Assembly: GCF_040436345.1 (NCBI RefSeq)
Contig: NC_133215.1
Coordinates: 21,335,306-21,399,305 of the forward strand
Length of the DNA stretch: 64,000 nucleotides
Origin: Pagrus major
Taxonomy: Eukaryota > Chordata > Actinopteri > Spariformes > Sparidae
Direction: 5' to 3'
Positions 51,309 through 64,000 of this stretch are shown here, in pieces. The notes under the pieces are model-generated. The model had not been told where the DNA came from and searched no databases. It saw only the letters and a list, made by a program, of their open reading frames with translations. Both the position numbers and the translations under genes were made by a program. Within the stretch, counting starts at the first letter, position 1. Every line of letters begins with the position of its first letter.

Positions 51309-51639
51309 GCGGGAGTGAGCAGGGTGGGCAAATCTTGGGAATGAACTGTGCAAAGACTGTGCAGCAAGGGAGTCTGAGATCTTTTTGTGGTAAGTGAGGG
51401 GGCAAGATGGAAGGAGGGCAAGGGAGAAAACAATGGTTGTGAGACACGCCAAGCTCACATTACAGTTTTCAAGAGCATTTGATGTTTGACATGCACTTCT
51501 TTTGCGAAAACTGTACTGTCAACAATTTTTACTGACATTCTCCTTTAAAATATTTGCAGAAGGTAACTATAGTCACTGCGATATGCATTTAAACAAGGCC
51601 AAATAGACCCTCCTCTTGTAATATATCTTTGGACACGTG

Positions 51640-51781
51640 CTTTTATTGATTTATGGAACTGTTATGTGATTTTATGTGTCTCATGGGTGTGAATGTTTTT
51701 TTAATGTTGTTGAGCCCTAACCAAAGACAATTTTCTGTCACTGTGTTAGACAATAATGTTTCTTAAATCTTGAATCTTGAA
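51640..51781 (+). repeat. Retroelement 3' tail ending in ATCTTGA units
   Basis: GACAATTTTCTGTCACTGTG, then AGACAATAATGTTTCTTAA and two ATCTTGA units, resembles the 3' end of a fish LINE/SINE whose tail is made of short tandem words. The left limit is approximate. Confidence 0.5.
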
Positions 51782-54700
51782 TAGACATAACATATATATT
51801 GTTATTGCATTAGAGAGGGATTTGACAGGAGGCGTTTTAAACTATAGCTATCTACTAACCTTCAAAGTAACACGTCACTTATCTGTCCACTTAGACACTG
51901 TAACAAGTCTTAAATCATGCTACAAAATGTCACCTTTCTACAACAAAAGCTTTCAAGTGAGAAACACTTCATGTCCCCATCCATCTCATCTGTTATCTGA
52001 TAAACCTGCATGTGTGCAATCGGACACAATCTACAGCCCCCCAGCCTGGGTTTGCCTCACAATTTAAAATACCTTATGTATTTGTGTAAAATGTTGACGT
52101 CCGTTTTACGTGTTATGGACACATGCACAGATCTAGACTGCTTGAACAAACGCATGCTTCTAGAAAGTCTTTTGATCTGTTATCTAATCATTCTCATCTG
52201 TTTCAATCTTGGCTGAATACCAGCCTCCCATTTTGTTTCCGTTTTGTTTCATGTTCGAGACAGACTGTGCTGTGTGCTTTAGTGTGGGCATAGACCTGCA
52301 CTGTCCAGACCAGCGACACACATGCACACAGGACAATGTTCAGTGTTTTTAGAAATTGTGTAGACATGAGACTGTGGGACATTTTTTATATAATTTGGGG
52401 TAGAGTTTCCTTAATATTATGGCATTTTTGTACGTGTTCCATGGTTATTACTTAAGGTAACAGTCTCTTATTGTGTGGTCATTCAGCATCTGTTGGTTGA
52501 TAGTTATAAAACTGTATCTGCTCATGTAAGAAATCCATAAAGGAATCACAGAACACATTTTTGTTCTGAATTACTGCTAATAATATATACTATGTTATTA
52601 GACTACTGGCTCATTTGGTTCCAGTACACATTTCAGCAGTGATTTGCCCTAATTAAGCATTTGGCTCATTTACTTTCATGAAATTGAATTAAAATGGGGG
52701 AGAATCATGAGTTAAAATAGCTATCTGTCTCTCATGCAGCCCATACATCAACCCACTAGTGGGCAGTAGAGGGTGGCAGTGGCGGCACACTATTTGTGGT
52801 CTTCAGTGAAACTCTTGGTGTTTACACTTACCAAGTGGAATGATTAATGGCCGTGTGCTCTCTCTTCCATGGGATGGATGTGTTATGGTGGTGGAGTGAT
52901 CCAAGTATAGGGCGGATGAAGATGGAGTCACAGGATCTCTCACAAGATTTGTTAATTTGTTTAATTCCTCCAAGGAGGTTGCTTCTTCTCCTCCAGTAAT
53001 CAGCACCTCCTACTTTTTGCTCATCAGCCAGAGGAGCTGGGTAATTACATGACAGCTGTAGGTGCAGCTGTTTAAATGACTGCAGCTTATAGTGCACCAT
53101 CAGACATCCTAGCTACACAGAATGATGATGAGACTTGTACTGCAGTGTTGCTGTGTGTTGTTCATTCATGGGTCTTCTGTGGGAAAGAGCGTGCAGCTAC
53201 TAAGACTACACTCACATTTCCCCACTAATGTGTGTGCAACTGTGCGAATGCATGTGGTTTTATTCTGTGCCTAACTGTCTGTGCATTCAGCCATGTTTTT
53301 CAGCTCATGTAGCCCACAGTGAAGCATGTGGGCTTGTTGCGTCATATTTTTGATGTTTGCTTAGTGCCCTGCATCACTCCTAGCTGTCCTCAAGCTATGT
53401 GGGAGGCTGATTCCTCGCAGGATGGGAAGTTGTTTCAACCACACTGTTGGCCAAACATTTGTTCTGGCCTCCATGAGTAGAGAGCAATTACCCTAAATCC
53501 ACCGCATACTCACTAAGATTTTCAGCAATTATGAGCATCTCATGTGCCACCCTGGTAAGCCATGCCCTTCTCTCTGTTATGTTACTGGCATCGGTGTATT
53601 CAGTATTTCTGGGTCAGGCTGTAAAAAGTTCCAAATGTCACTGACATAAAGGGGGAACAATACCAAACATCTTATTTCTAGTTCTAGAAGGAGAGAATAT
53701 AATCAGCGCTAGGTACAGAAAAACTGAGCATAATACATGGAGGTCAATGTAATGTTGAGCCCTTAGCAACTAGGGCTTGGGTTTGTATTTGTCTTCGTCT
53801 GTCTTTGGCCTCTGTCCTCATGTGAGCACATTGTGCAGAGAAGGATGGAGCATTGACCTGTGGCCCAGTGAGGTTTGTCCCTCTCCTGCACCTGTTGTTA
53901 TTTGGGGGACTCGCCTTACAACACAGTGGGAGGAGAGTGCCACTGGCCAGGGGATTACCAGAATCTGTGTAAAATGTACCAGAAATGTCCTGCAACTCAC
54001 TCTGTGCATGGTGCGCCTGTCTGTACGCCATGTTTCCCTCATCACCAAATTATGCGCTTCCTCCCATTTCCAACCACTCTCTATTTCTGTCTGATGCACT
54101 TGCAATATGAGAATAACTGTCACTAATATGAAATTTGCTTTCAAAGTCATATTGCATATTTCAGTCAGCTGCAAGTGCTGCAATCTTGTGCGGCTTCTGA
54201 GACAACACCTTTATACCGCTATAAAACTATAGTATTGCCATGACACAACAATGATATGTAAAGATCCGATAACACTTGGATTTTGTTTGACGTTTGCTTG
54301 AGCAGGCTCACTTGACCTGCTTTTTATAAACTGCTTCTTATTTTCAGGCTGCTGATAGACCTCTCTATCACACGTGCCTCTTATAAGGACTTTGAACTTA
54401 AGATCCATATTGAAAGAGTTCTCAAAATGACTCTCATGCCCAGTGCATGATCCAAAGTAAAGTCCATTGACAGCACCCAGATTTGATCCCACTTTATCTG
54501 AGAATTTTCCAGTCCAACAACAACTCTGTGATGTTTCATGTTCCGCATCCCCACTGATCGCCAGCAGATAAATCCCAGTTGGCCCTGAACTCACTTTTCC
54601 GCAATAAAACATCTCTATCAGGGCTGATATAGCCCTGTGTTTCCTACTGCTCCCATTTTCCCTCTGAACAGCAGTGTGAAGTAACACTGTGTAGATGACT

Positions 54701-57700
54701 ACTCTTCAGTCTGGGACAAAAATGTTTGTCGGAAGCCTGTCATATCCGGGAAGTGTGTGCGTTCGTCTATTTGTGTGGCTGTTAGGGTGTGCCTGTCTGT
54801 ATGATGCTCATAGACCAGAGTGTATACACGTGTGTTTGTGTCAGCGTCTGTGCATGGGAGCACATGTGTCTCCATGCGTGTGAGTGCATTATGAGTGAAA
54901 CAGAGCCTGGCATAAAGATCAAAGTCCCCTCCATAACTCCCCAGTCAGTCAGTGAGTCGGCCGGCCAGCGTATTGCCAGGAAGCTCCACTCACCATGGGG
55001 GATGCTGAGTTATAAGACTCAGATCATTTCAATTAGAGCACAGTTGTTCAGTTAGTGAGAAACTCACAGTCTCTCTTTTGTGTTCTCTCTTTTTCATCAC
55101 TTTGGTCCTTAACAATCAGGAAGACAAATATCTAATGTTATTGAGTAACACCCATAGATCAGTAGAAAGACAATAAATGTTTTACATGATGATCAAAAAA
55201 TATCCATGTTATTTTGGTTTTCATACCACTGACACCTAACCTTGCCAAGCCTGCTTCTTAGACCGTGGAAGCAATATTTCAATCATTGTTGTCATTAACA
55301 TTTTCTAAATTCTGAATTCTGTCACAAAATGATCCAAATTTCATATGCTATACACTAAAGTTGTCTTGTAGACAATCCGAAGCATGAAATCCTAAATAAC
55401 CCGTAACAGTTATTTACTTCTTTATAATAATTGAGTTTATGAACTATGTCTCAGATTTAGTGTCATCTAGCCAGTGTTTCCCACTGATAGACTTTACCTG
55501 CGAGGGCCATCCAGGTATATTAACAGCTGCCCAAGTATATTTGGCAACCCATTTTAGCATTTTTTTAAATCTGTCTGACAGAATGATGCCCTCCACAATC
55601 GATTAACTAGTGGACAATCTGCTCTCGTTCTCCCCCTCCTGTCTACTGTCAATCACACATGCTTGGATTCAAAGATAGTTGATTTTTGAATCTCATTCTC
55701 AGGTCGATATTAAACCAGTTATTCATTGGTGTTTATAATAGCTGTGGAAATCTACTGGTTTCAGGAAATCCCTGTTGAAGATTAAATATATTGTGACAAC
55801 CAGAAAATTATTCACTCAGTGATGAAATGGCCTACTTGTTTTTTCCTCTGACATGAATGGCTAAAATGACTTTTTATAGACTTTGGATGGGTGTTAATGA
55901 ATCGTGTCATCATTTAATGGCAGCCCAGTAACCAGACAGTACAGAAGAGAAATTGGTGACTGTGCCAAAATCCACTCTGCACTTGACTCTCCTACATTAT
56001 GAATCTCATCCAATCAAACCTATTCCGTTTCAAGTTTTGTATTCGCTCTAACTTCTCAATGTGTCACCCCCTCCTGGGTGTCCTTGCTAATGAAGTGTGA
56101 TGGTAGTGATGAAGTGTAACAGCGGCTGGTTTGGAGGTGCCGTGCCAGTGACAGGGTGGTCCCTGCCTCACACTGCTGCTGCTGCTGCTGGCACCCTCAT
56201 GCTCATCATGCACACATTGTTCGGTGGCACCTGGCCATAAGAGGGGTGATGGTGGAAATCCTGGTTATGATCAGACTTCTCCCCATTGCTGTTGGTCGTT
56301 GCACTGTGTTTTCATACTTTTAAATCCTTGTTTTCATTAATTCTGAAATGACAGAGTGTGACTTAACTGTATGTAATACACTTGTAATTTCAGTTCGAGT
56401 TCATTGCATTTACTTTTCAGTGATGCGATATAGGATGAGTGATACTGTGGATTCTGGCAGCCCCACACAGATGTTGCTCCTTTTCTTTTTCAAGGTGTAT
56501 TTATTTATCTGGCATCTGACAATATGGGTTTGATCCTAATTAATTGTGCACATCCTACTGATGGTTTCCAGCTGTCTTGGACGACCAATTATGGTCAACG
56601 CATGCCCAACCATCTTGATGACATCTCTTATTCTGCTGATGAGGTTTTGTTTTTATTCAGCCGGTATCATAAGATGACAGCATGACTCGCATGCACAGTG
56701 CTGACCATTTCTAGTCTTTGCAGACTCAAACTCTGCAGGTTGTTTAAAAAAAGCTTGAGTGGTTTTCTCGTCATGCTACTGAAAAGGCCCATACTTCCTC
56801 TGTTCAAGGACAGATTAAATTATTCTGTCAGAGCTCAGTGACGCGTTGGGGCATCATAGGATGGGCAACTATAGAAGAAATATAAAGACAGCTTGATTTA
56901 CAAGCATCATGTCAGGCTGAAGAACCAGGGTAGTGTTATCACCATGACATATATTTTTGACATGCTAATAATGTTCTTAAAATGCTTTAAATTAAAAATT
57001 GGATGACATTACAGGGCTCCGGGCTTTGTACACTGGTTGCACTGGCTACATTTTATTTAATTTGACCCACTGATATCAGGAGCACCGGTGCGACCAATAA
57101 AGGTTTTTATTCACATTTGACAGAATTTTGGGCGCATGTGCAACAAAAATAGTCGCACCCTGGAAACCTGCATTACAGTTTGTAGGAACTGCTCCTTAGC
57201 TTCTGTGTTTTGTAGTTTCTGTGCCATTTTTGAATCACAGTCTGTCTTGTTCTGCCATGTCATGCAATATATATGTATATGCATATGTGCATTTTTGTAT
57301 GTATGGAGAAAACTGATGGCATCCTCCAACAGAACTATGGTGGACTTCATTCCCATAATTCACATGCACCTTGTCTTTGGAGTCTAGCAAGTACAAACCC
57401 AATGGTCCGTACGTGCTAAAACTGAACTAGTGTGGAGGTTTTCTTCAATTTATGTGCTTTTCTTTGAAGTGTGTTCTTTCAAATGGAGGTTCAACTTTGA
57501 GAAATTCATTCATCAGCTCGTCATTCTTTTTGGTGTTGTCATGTGGGATGATGGATCTGGGGGTAACCGTAGCAGGGTTAGGGAGGTGAAACTGTCCATG
57601 GACACACAGCCGGTTTCAGTTTCAAATTGGCACACAAATGGTCAGGATTAAGTGCTGGAAATGTGATGGCCAAACAGTTTGTAATGATAGTCAAATTGGT

Positions 57701-60309
57701 GGGTCAGTACTGTTCTAGCCTTTTGGTAAGTTTACACCTCTTAATGTCCTCTTGAGAGTCATCGCCAATACTGTTCATTCAATATTCAGAGCTAGAAGTC
57801 TACTTCTTTCCGTTGTCAGTAGGTTCTCCAACTGGAGTAGTAAAGTTACATTGATTCCAAAGTTTATAAAGACGGTGCCAACACAAAGTTTTCATTGAAA
57901 GAATGTGTTGCCACCATAGTATGATTAAAATATAATATATTTTGATCACTGGCACATTAACCTAGCATAAGCAGCATAAAACAAGACATTTATCATCACT
58001 CAGCTATCCTTGAGGGAGAAAATGTCTAATGATGCAATAAAGAATATCTTACCTCCAACGTGTTGACCGGGGGAGCCTGTCAGTCCATTTGCATGGAAGC
58101 AGAGATTCATTGGGGCCAGTGGGGCCCGATAGTGTCCAGCAGTGAGACTAATCTGTACACATGTGGCCGGCACTTCAGAAGGCCAGATGTTAGAAGGGCG
58201 AATTGTTTGTATGCTGATGCCCTCGCAAACCCTTCCCGCACATGTGGCCAAATTTGTTCAGAGAGACACGAAAACAGGATAGATGATGAGAAAATATGGA
58301 GTTAAATGTACTTACAGGGCAGGGTGTATATCATTGTTCACATAAAGAATAGGTCAATGCATTGTGTAATTGGAATCTATGTTTACATATACATCGCTCC
58401 TATCTTGGGATGTTACCTGTTTTGGGGATTTGATACAGGCAAGTGAGAAAATAGTCCTTGTAGCCTACATTGTTTCCAACAGCAATAATATTGCTGATTT
58501 CCCCATCTTGTGTGCTTAAGTGGGCATTTCTGTGTATCATATTCCTATTGCATTTCAGAGGAATGTTACTTAATATTCATTGATTTCTTCAGTATCAAGT
58601 TCAGACGGGTCGGCCTCTGGGTGAAAAATATCATGGCTTTTTCGGAACTGTTGGTGTTGGACACGACATCAGAAATCAAGTCATTAACTATCCATCACCA
58701 GTCTGAATATTTAAACAATAATGGAAAGCCCATTATGAAAAAATAAACTGACATATTTATTGTTGTGCTAGAGGATTGTTAGGAAAAGAAAGTGGCTTTG
58801 TTTATGTGTCCTCGCTCCGAAAATGTCAGCTTGGCCATCACATTTTTAGGATTCTTCCTATACAGACGCTCATCTTCTGTAGACATACATGCTTTTTTTG
58901 TCGTTATTTCAAGTTTTTTTTTTTTTTTTGGCAGGCATTCAAATGATTTGTTGGGTTTTGCACCCTGTTTAAATACTGGTAAAACTCTGAGGTTTCTAGT
59001 GAAACTCTCCCTAATCCTCACTCTCCACAGACCCTTGGGGTGAGCTTGTTTACAATAAGCAGGCTCAAAAAAAGAAAGAAGTTGAAAGAAACTCTTCCAA
59101 GACTGTGCAACTTCTTGTAAATACCATAATTGCCCTGAGTTGTATCATCACGCTGAGTGCCTCTGTGTGTGCCAAGTGAAGTTCCAGTTACATCCAGAGA
59201 TGTGTGTGTTTTGGTTGGCAACAAAGCACTACCCTCTATACACAGTCAGTCACACCAGGGCCAATTGGTAACAGTTGTGGTCAGACCCCCCTGCACTACA
59301 ACAAGGGGTACAAGATGAGGACTGGGTGAAATAACTGTCTGTCTTTACTTTCCCCTTTCTCCAAGTCCTCAGGAGAAATCATGTCCTGAATAAGCACAAC
59401 AGAATTAGCCCCACTGAGTCAGATTGTGTTTAAATCGGTGAGAGAAAACAAGCATTTTCTCTGTGCGCTATGCCTGCTCTGGGAATGAGTCCTACAATAA
59501 CACACAGAGTTAATACAGCACATCCTGGAGGCACGCTGGGGTGTCACTGTTTATGGCAGTGCCTCCACCACATGCACACACACAGAAACCAAAACCGCCA
59601 CTGCTATAGCCTCTATGAAGATGAGTCAGCAATTTTCAAGGCCTGGGGCAGATATAGATCTGGTGTGTGGGAATTTAATCATTAAAATAGAGACCGTCTC
59701 CCAAACTACTCACCATGCCCCCTGCGTGTGGGTGTTGTATTTGCTGTCTGACTTAAATTAGCCTTTATTATATCATGTGAACATTTACTTTAAAATGTAT
59801 GTTTAGGCCTCATGCTCGAGTTGCATTTAACCAATGTGGAATCCAGTGAATATCTGTAAAGGAATGGGTGAAGATTCTTAATTGTCATGATTGCACAATC
59901 ACAAGTACTGCAGTGCTACTTGGCTACCTGTCAGGATCACGTCCTCAGGAGGAAATTCTACACAGGATGCTGAATTTGCAAACCCCTGTACCTTAACATG
60001 TGTAATAACTTTCTCTGTTTAGTGAACAATAATTAAAACCTACTGACCAACATACTTTCACAAGTGTAAGCTGGGCCTGTTTGTTGTCTGTTTTTTCAGC
60101 CTGACATTGTTTTCCGTTATCCTTGTCTTCCACTTGATTTTGTCAGTCTGGATAATGTATCTTAGTACTACAGTTCTCCAGAGACCTTGGATCTGGCTTG
60201 TTTTGCTGTTCCAGAAGTTGATTCAAATAGTCCACTAATCGCTCAGTGAGGTACGCTATCACCATTATGAGTTCTGATGAAGGAACTGGGCTGACGGGAG
60301 AGGCCCTCT

Positions 60310-60560
60310 CTGGCTTTTCCACTGGAAATTTTAGCCACCCTGAGTCAAGCCGTACTGTGCTGGTTGGCTTTTCCCTTACCAGTTTTACTGCGCCGTGTTG
60401 AGCCTAGCCGCGCTGGAGATGGGTCTTCTCCGAAGTGGTACCAAAACATGCCTGCTCCACCTCCAAGCGGGCTGCAGTAACATCTCCCAACTGCAGCCAA
60501 CCCGTGACGACTCCTCTTCTGCCCGCAAACAAGCCTATGTTGTGGCGCTTCGTTAGCGGC
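60310..60560. repeat. Probable interspersed repeat (TTTTCCACTGG / GCCGCGC words)
   Basis: GGCTTTTCCACTGG followed by TTTTAGCCACCCTGAG and a second copy-like TGGCTTTTCCCTTACCAG recall a dispersed teleost repeat with GAGCCGAGCC-like words. Limits are uncertain. Confidence 0.35.
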
Positions 60561-62194
60561 TACTCTCTAATGATACTTACAGAGATTGCAGTGCATTGCA
60601 AAAACTGAGCTAAGAGAAGACAGCAGCTGGAGGGACTATTGTGTCTGTGTGACACCTTTAGTCCAGCTATGAGGCTGATGGGTGGGAATTCTGTAAACAC
60701 CCAGAAATTAAGAGGGAACGCTACATCTGCCTGTGCACACCCTGGACTAGTATACCAAAACTGTGAGTGACTTAAGACATTCAGTGGCCCTTAAGTATTT
60801 CCTTCCAGTCCGTGCCTTGGCCACCTAACAATCATTGAGCCCAGACCAGCAGTAGCCAATCCTGTGGATAGTAGGTGTCTGTCTATGGTTCCAGATGACG
60901 CTGAAAGCATGGATGGAAACAGACCTGTTAACTTGTTGCCCCCATTGGGCAGGATGGCCATGGTGAGAAGCTGTTTATATAAAAGCTGCAAAGTTTTGGA
61001 ACAGAAATGCAATGCCGTTGTAATTGCGCAGAGAGTCAGCAGAATGAGGGAGTAGGTGACGTCATATGAGAGCAGCATCTGTCTCCTATTGGTGGGTGTG
61101 TGCTCCAGGGCCCTCGTGCCTCTACACAGAAGGCCAGGTTTCACGTACAATGTTTTTGTGTTAATAAAAGGCACTGTTGGTAGCAGAGGAACAGAAAAGA
61201 GAGCTGGCATTCCTGCCTCTCTAACCTAAGTATTTAGACGTTACTATGGGCTAATGTGCTCTGGGAGAATTTGCTACCTAGTATACCTAGTAAAATTGAT
61301 ATACGATAATAAAATGGAATTTGTATGCTTTTATGCAAATTGTTGCATATATTCGTCACTTAACGGGAGAACATATCTGCTGGAACCTATATGAAAAGAG
61401 ATACCAGTGCCATTCATGGACAGGAAGTAAAAAGTGTCATGTCCTTCAAGCAATATTTGATAGGCCCCATCTGTGTTTCAGCTGAACTTTGATTGGCCAA
61501 ATGCTGCAAAATTGTTGCCAGTCGTAGTATCGATGGCGCAGTCTCTTGGCTGCCAAAAAATTGTTCCCGTTTTCACAATGACTATTCACAAAACCACTCC
61601 ATACTTTTCAGTTGTTGTTTCTGTTTGTTGTGAAAAGAACACAACAGAGACTATGGTAACAAGTATCTTGGCCCAAAGATAGGTTGCTAATGTCCTTGTT
61701 TTGTACACGTAATAGATATAATTAGGAAATGGCATGGTCGAACTCTTCCATAGCGAAACAATTTGAAATGCTGATTATATTTTCAGTTGCTGTCCACAGT
61801 GCAGACAGACAGAGCTTTGAGGAGACTTTATTTGGAAGTTTCTCTCAAGATCGCAGAACCATTTTCACTTTTTACAGTGGATTGAGTCATTCAGGCACGG
61901 GTATGTTGCTCTCGGGCTGATTGCTTCCATTCTAGACAATGCTTGTGATTCCACCAGACACACCACAGTGCAGTTCAGAAGATCCTAGAAGCAACTTTCC
62001 AATCGGCTCAGGTTAAATTATGCTCCTAGTCTAGTTCTGATAGACGCCACGTCAAGCTGCACATAACTAGTTGAGCTGGGTAGGAAGACAAACAGAGGAG
62101 AAGTTTAATTTTTTCAAAATAAAACCGTCTGTGCAAACCATTTTATATAATATAAAGAGAAGTTTTGCTGTTAATTTTGTTGTTAAACCTACCT

Positions 62195-62395
62195 AGGGGT
62201 GGGTGATCTCACCAAAAAATATCCCGATCCACGATCTAAATTGCAATCTTCTTTTCTGTCTGTGCAAACCCCCTGACCTTGAAAACAGGCCAAAAAAAAA
62301 AAGTGTAATAGATCACAAAATCAAGGAAAATCACTAAAATCAGAGCAAGTCAGAAAATTGGGCAAACAAAAATGCTTCAGTTCTGAAACGCCCTC
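62195..62395. repeat. Fragment of a GGGGTGGGTGAT-type repeat
   Basis: AGGGGTGGGTGATCTCACC, then AATATCCCGATCCACGATC and TTGCAATCTT, match the start of a common fish element (GGGGTGGGCGATAT type). The right end was not defined. Confidence 0.5.
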
Positions 62396-64000
62396 ATTGA
62401 GGTATGAAGCAGTGCAGAGGATAGAATAAAACCACATTGCAGACACAATGTCATAAAGCCATCCCAAGTTTAGGAGATGGTCGGAGCTACAGGATGAATT
62501 GTTTGTGTTTGATCTTTGTTAATCCATCACTTCAGGGTGTATGTTAATAACATGATATACTTAAGCATCTAGTCAATAGCGTAAAGCATTTTTCTTGGAT
62601 TTGTTTATTACTGATGTGTATCAAATAAAAATGGAAATTCTAGTAGTCATGTCAGTGTGTTTTCTGTTTTTATACAGAATTTGCTCAATAAGATGCAGAC
62701 TAAACATGGACTGAAGACTTTTAAGAGCCAACAATCATCAGAATGTATAGTCCCATTAATTTGCATATAATCCAAGGTACTGTATGATTTAGAGTGAAGG
62801 CGCACATTGTCCATTGTGTTCTCGAGCTAAAATTAGCATAAATAAATGCATCTTAAAGCAACTGGCAAGGAAAATCTGTTTGTGTGTGTGTGTGTGTATG
62901 TTTGCGCATGTGCCATGCTCTCCCACACTGTGGCTTAGGAAGTTTATCCAGTGTAAGAGCATTTTAAACAAACAGTCCATGCCTGAAATAGGGCCTTCTT
63001 TGTGGTCTGGCAGATCCAAACCAGGGCCAGCAGCTGTCATACATGGAAGCAAAAGTTACAAAAGGAAATTGAGAATTATGTTGTTAGAAACACGACTTGA
63101 TAACAGGGCAAATTGAAGGTCTATACATGTGAAATGCCAGTACCTTGTTAGGATACCATTTCAGCATTTCTTTGCAGCTGTAGTTAAAGGTTATGTCCCA
63201 GCATTGCTGCTCCTTGGCACGGTTGAGAGTTCATCAATGAATTGAGATGTTATTGCAGGGCCAGAACTGAATCAAAAAACTTGGCACCAGCAAACCGAAA
63301 ACATCCTTTATGACTAGTTGAAGTGGCACGCGGCACAAATGGTTCAGTGTCTACACCCCCTCCCTGCCGGTAAAGGAAGAGTTTCTTCCTTCCAAATTGT
63401 TGCCTGATGCTTCGCTGATGATGTGGAGGTCTCCAGGGACACTGTACATACGGCGCTCTCACGTCTCCCATCTCCTCGTCCTTGCCCCTTCACATTCTGG
63501 CCCTCCAAGCTGACAGGCTTAACTTTCCTTCCTCAAATTATTCGTGCAACTTAATCACCTGATGTCAGCTGAAACACAGACTGTCTTGTCAAACAGTGAT
63601 GGCTCCTTCTTGAAGAAACATGTTTTCTCACCAATCCAATTTAAAGGCAACCAGAGCTGAAGACAGTTGTGCTCACAAGTCACATGCTGCAGATGACCCT
63701 GAGCATTCACCTGTGGGAATTCGGTCACATAGCCCAGTTTTTTGACAACAAAAAAAGCTTAGATCATACTGACTGAGTACTTTTTTTTCTAACCATATAG
63801 CAGCAGCAATAAAAGGTTGTTCCCTCCCTGGATGGACAGGCTGTTTAACTTGGCACTGAGCCATAACTGTGGATGAGTCTAGCTTCCCACTCCTGTAAAA
63901 CATCCATTTATCAGAGGCTGATGTGAGTCTGTGAAGAACTTCCCTTTTCTTCGACTTGGCCTTGGTTTCTGTTTTACTGGCCTCTTTATTATTCAGCCAC

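Larger units (their letters stand above)
38866..64000 (+). other. stx8 intron 6 (more than 25 kb, continues past the window)
   Basis: I searched for the next exon, expected to encode something like EIIDDL, and did not find it. Repeats recognised: 40226-40560, 49689-49717, 51269-51306, 51640-51781, 60310-60560, 62195-62395, and possibly a hAT-type fragment from 55472 (CAGTGTTTCCCA). A (CTG)6 run lies at 56173-56190 and a (TG)n run at about 62880-62898. Two long ORFs (54211-54687 and 60791-61210, both minus) are unexplained. The rest looks mostly single-copy and non-coding. Confidence 0.75.

Noticed and set aside
51130-51458. Minus-strand ORFs with Cys-Val repeats
   Set aside because: They are translations of the (CA)n microsatellite at 51269-51306.
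1-64000. CRISPR arrays, operons, bacterial promoters or tRNA/rRNA genes
   Set aside because: None seen: no regularly spaced repeats, no A/B-box plus cloverleaf candidate found by eye, and gene structure is eukaryotic throughout.

Overview
The window is vertebrate nuclear DNA, almost certainly from a ray-finned fish of the acanthomorph type. The genes are split by GT-AG introns and have vertebrate-specific orthologues. Much of the non-coding sequence belongs to repeat types I recognise from teleosts: Tc1-like elements, hAT-type MITEs, and LINE/SINE 3' tails ending in TTCTGA or ATCTTGA units. No prokaryotic, plasmid or phage features were seen.

Layout. (1) 1-2487, minus strand: first coding exon and part of intron 1 of a USP43-type ubiquitin protease; the rest lies left of the window. 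(2) 6134-18658, minus: a complete 14-exon cfap52 (wdr16) gene, reconstructed as 618 aa, with RFX X-box-like sites just upstream. (3) 20778-22250, minus: a C2H2 zinc-finger gene (2 coding exons, 389 aa, 11 fingers), probably with a non-coding first exon near 23634. (4) 24500-28913, minus: an 11-exon TBC-TLDc gene resembling TBC1D24 but with a long N-terminal extension (737 aa), and a TATA box at 28997. (5) 31495 to beyond the right edge, plus: stx8, with the first six coding exons present. They code 183 residues and end just after the SNARE zero-layer glutamine. The last 25 kb of the window is one intron of this gene.

Every exon model was built by reading splice sites by eye. The reading frames of all exons join without a break, and total lengths fit the families (CFAP52 618 aa against about 620 in human). 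The usp43-cfap52-stx8 neighbourhood matches human 17p13.1 as I remember it, with the zinc-finger and TBC-TLDc genes lying between cfap52 and stx8. The genes do not form a pathway: one removes ubiquitin, one is a ciliary doublet protein, one probably binds DNA, one is probably a membrane/vesicle-associated adaptor, and one is an endosomal SNARE.

I found no convincing new biological system. The points most worth a second look are the X-box cluster before cfap52, the TBC1D24 paralogue with its extension and missing GAP residues, a retroelement abutting the stx8 exon 2 splice donor, GCTAAC/GTTAGC clusters shared by three TATA-less promoter regions, several nested MITEs, and two long unexplained ORFs in the last stx8 intron.
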